From Micromussa lordhowensis (lineage: Eukaryota > Cnidaria > Anthozoa > Scleractinia > Lobophylliidae): 64,000 nt of DNA. The stretch spans positions 11,125,782 to 11,189,781 of the forward strand of contig OZ026607.1 of the NCBI GenBank assembly GCA_964020085.1. Direction: 5' to 3'. Numbering within the stretch: position 1 is the stretch's first letter; each line of letters opens with the position of its first letter. The notes beneath the pieces were generated by a model. It did no database searches. It worked only from the letters and a program-made list of their open reading frames with translations, and was not told the DNA's origin. Made by a program: the position numbers and the translations under genes. Below are positions 63,935 through 64,000 of the stretch, one piece after another.

Positions 63935-64000
63935 GGAGGTGGGCTGTGGCTCGGTTGCCATGGTGACCTCCTTATTGCTGAGGAGATTGCTGCCCTCCTC
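63935..64000 (+). repeat. Ngaro-type split repeat B2, truncated by window end
   Basis: GGAGGTGGGCTGTGGCTCGG onward matches B1 without visible mismatch up to the last base of the window. Confidence 0.8.

Larger units (their letters stand above)
59001..64000 (+). mobile_element. Ngaro/PAT-type tyrosine-recombinase retrotransposon, right end cut by window
   Basis: The layout is A1 (59001-59155), ORF1, reverse transcriptase/RNase H, tyrosine recombinase, B1 (63573-63691), A2 (63692-63850), B2 (63935 to beyond 64000). Split direct repeats of the order A1-B1-A2-B2 together with a tyrosine recombinase mark the Ngaro/PAT branch of DIRS-like retrotransposons, which integrate as circles by recombination and leave no target duplication. 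The copy is damaged: two TGA codons and two likely one-base frame shifts. It is opposite in orientation to the dynein gene and probably lies in one of its 5' introns. Confidence 0.85.

Overview
This is nuclear DNA from a metazoan, most likely an anthozoan cnidarian. The signs are intron-rich genes, a ciliary dynein, a Ngaro-like tyrosine-recombinase retrotransposon, Penelope-like remnants, tRNA-derived SINEs and many short inverted-repeat elements. The taxon is an inference.

Both host genes lie on the minus strand. RPL10 (ribosomal protein L10/uL16) is complete at 5879-10714 in five coding exons totalling 648 nt. A non-coding first exon at about 11110-11135 begins near a pyrimidine-rich 5'TOP-like stretch. 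The second gene fills 14867-57250. It is an axonemal dynein heavy chain of the DNAH3/7/12 group, probably DNAH7. I could follow 79 coding exons (11,428 nt, about 3,808 residues) with every junction phase closing in frame down to the stop. The stem, linker, six AAA modules, EF-hand, stalk and C-terminal domain can all be placed. The N-terminal few hundred residues are missing and should lie beyond 64000.

Region by region: 1-5844 is decayed repeat-rich DNA with a possible element edge near 960-1020. 5845-11140 is RPL10. 11300-14400 holds two non-autonomous inverted-repeat transposons (620 and 685 bp) with perfect 9- and 11-bp target duplications. Their terminal repeats fold into hairpins, and each carries a short cysteine-pair coding fragment. 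A Penelope-like tail lies between them. 14867-57250 is the dynein gene, whose introns hold SINEs, a piggyBac-like MITE, fold-back MITEs, a Penelope fragment with a GIY-YIG domain, a retro-insertion next to a splice donor, and a tandem array of donor-like modules. 57655-58627 is another inverted-repeat element. 59001-64000 is a Ngaro/PAT-type retrotransposon with split direct repeats (A1-ORFs-B1-A2-B2); the last repeat runs off the window.

The host genes are ordinary. The most unusual material is the group of transposons with hairpin-forming termini and zinc-binding-like fragments, and the donor-module array next to the dynein stalk exon.
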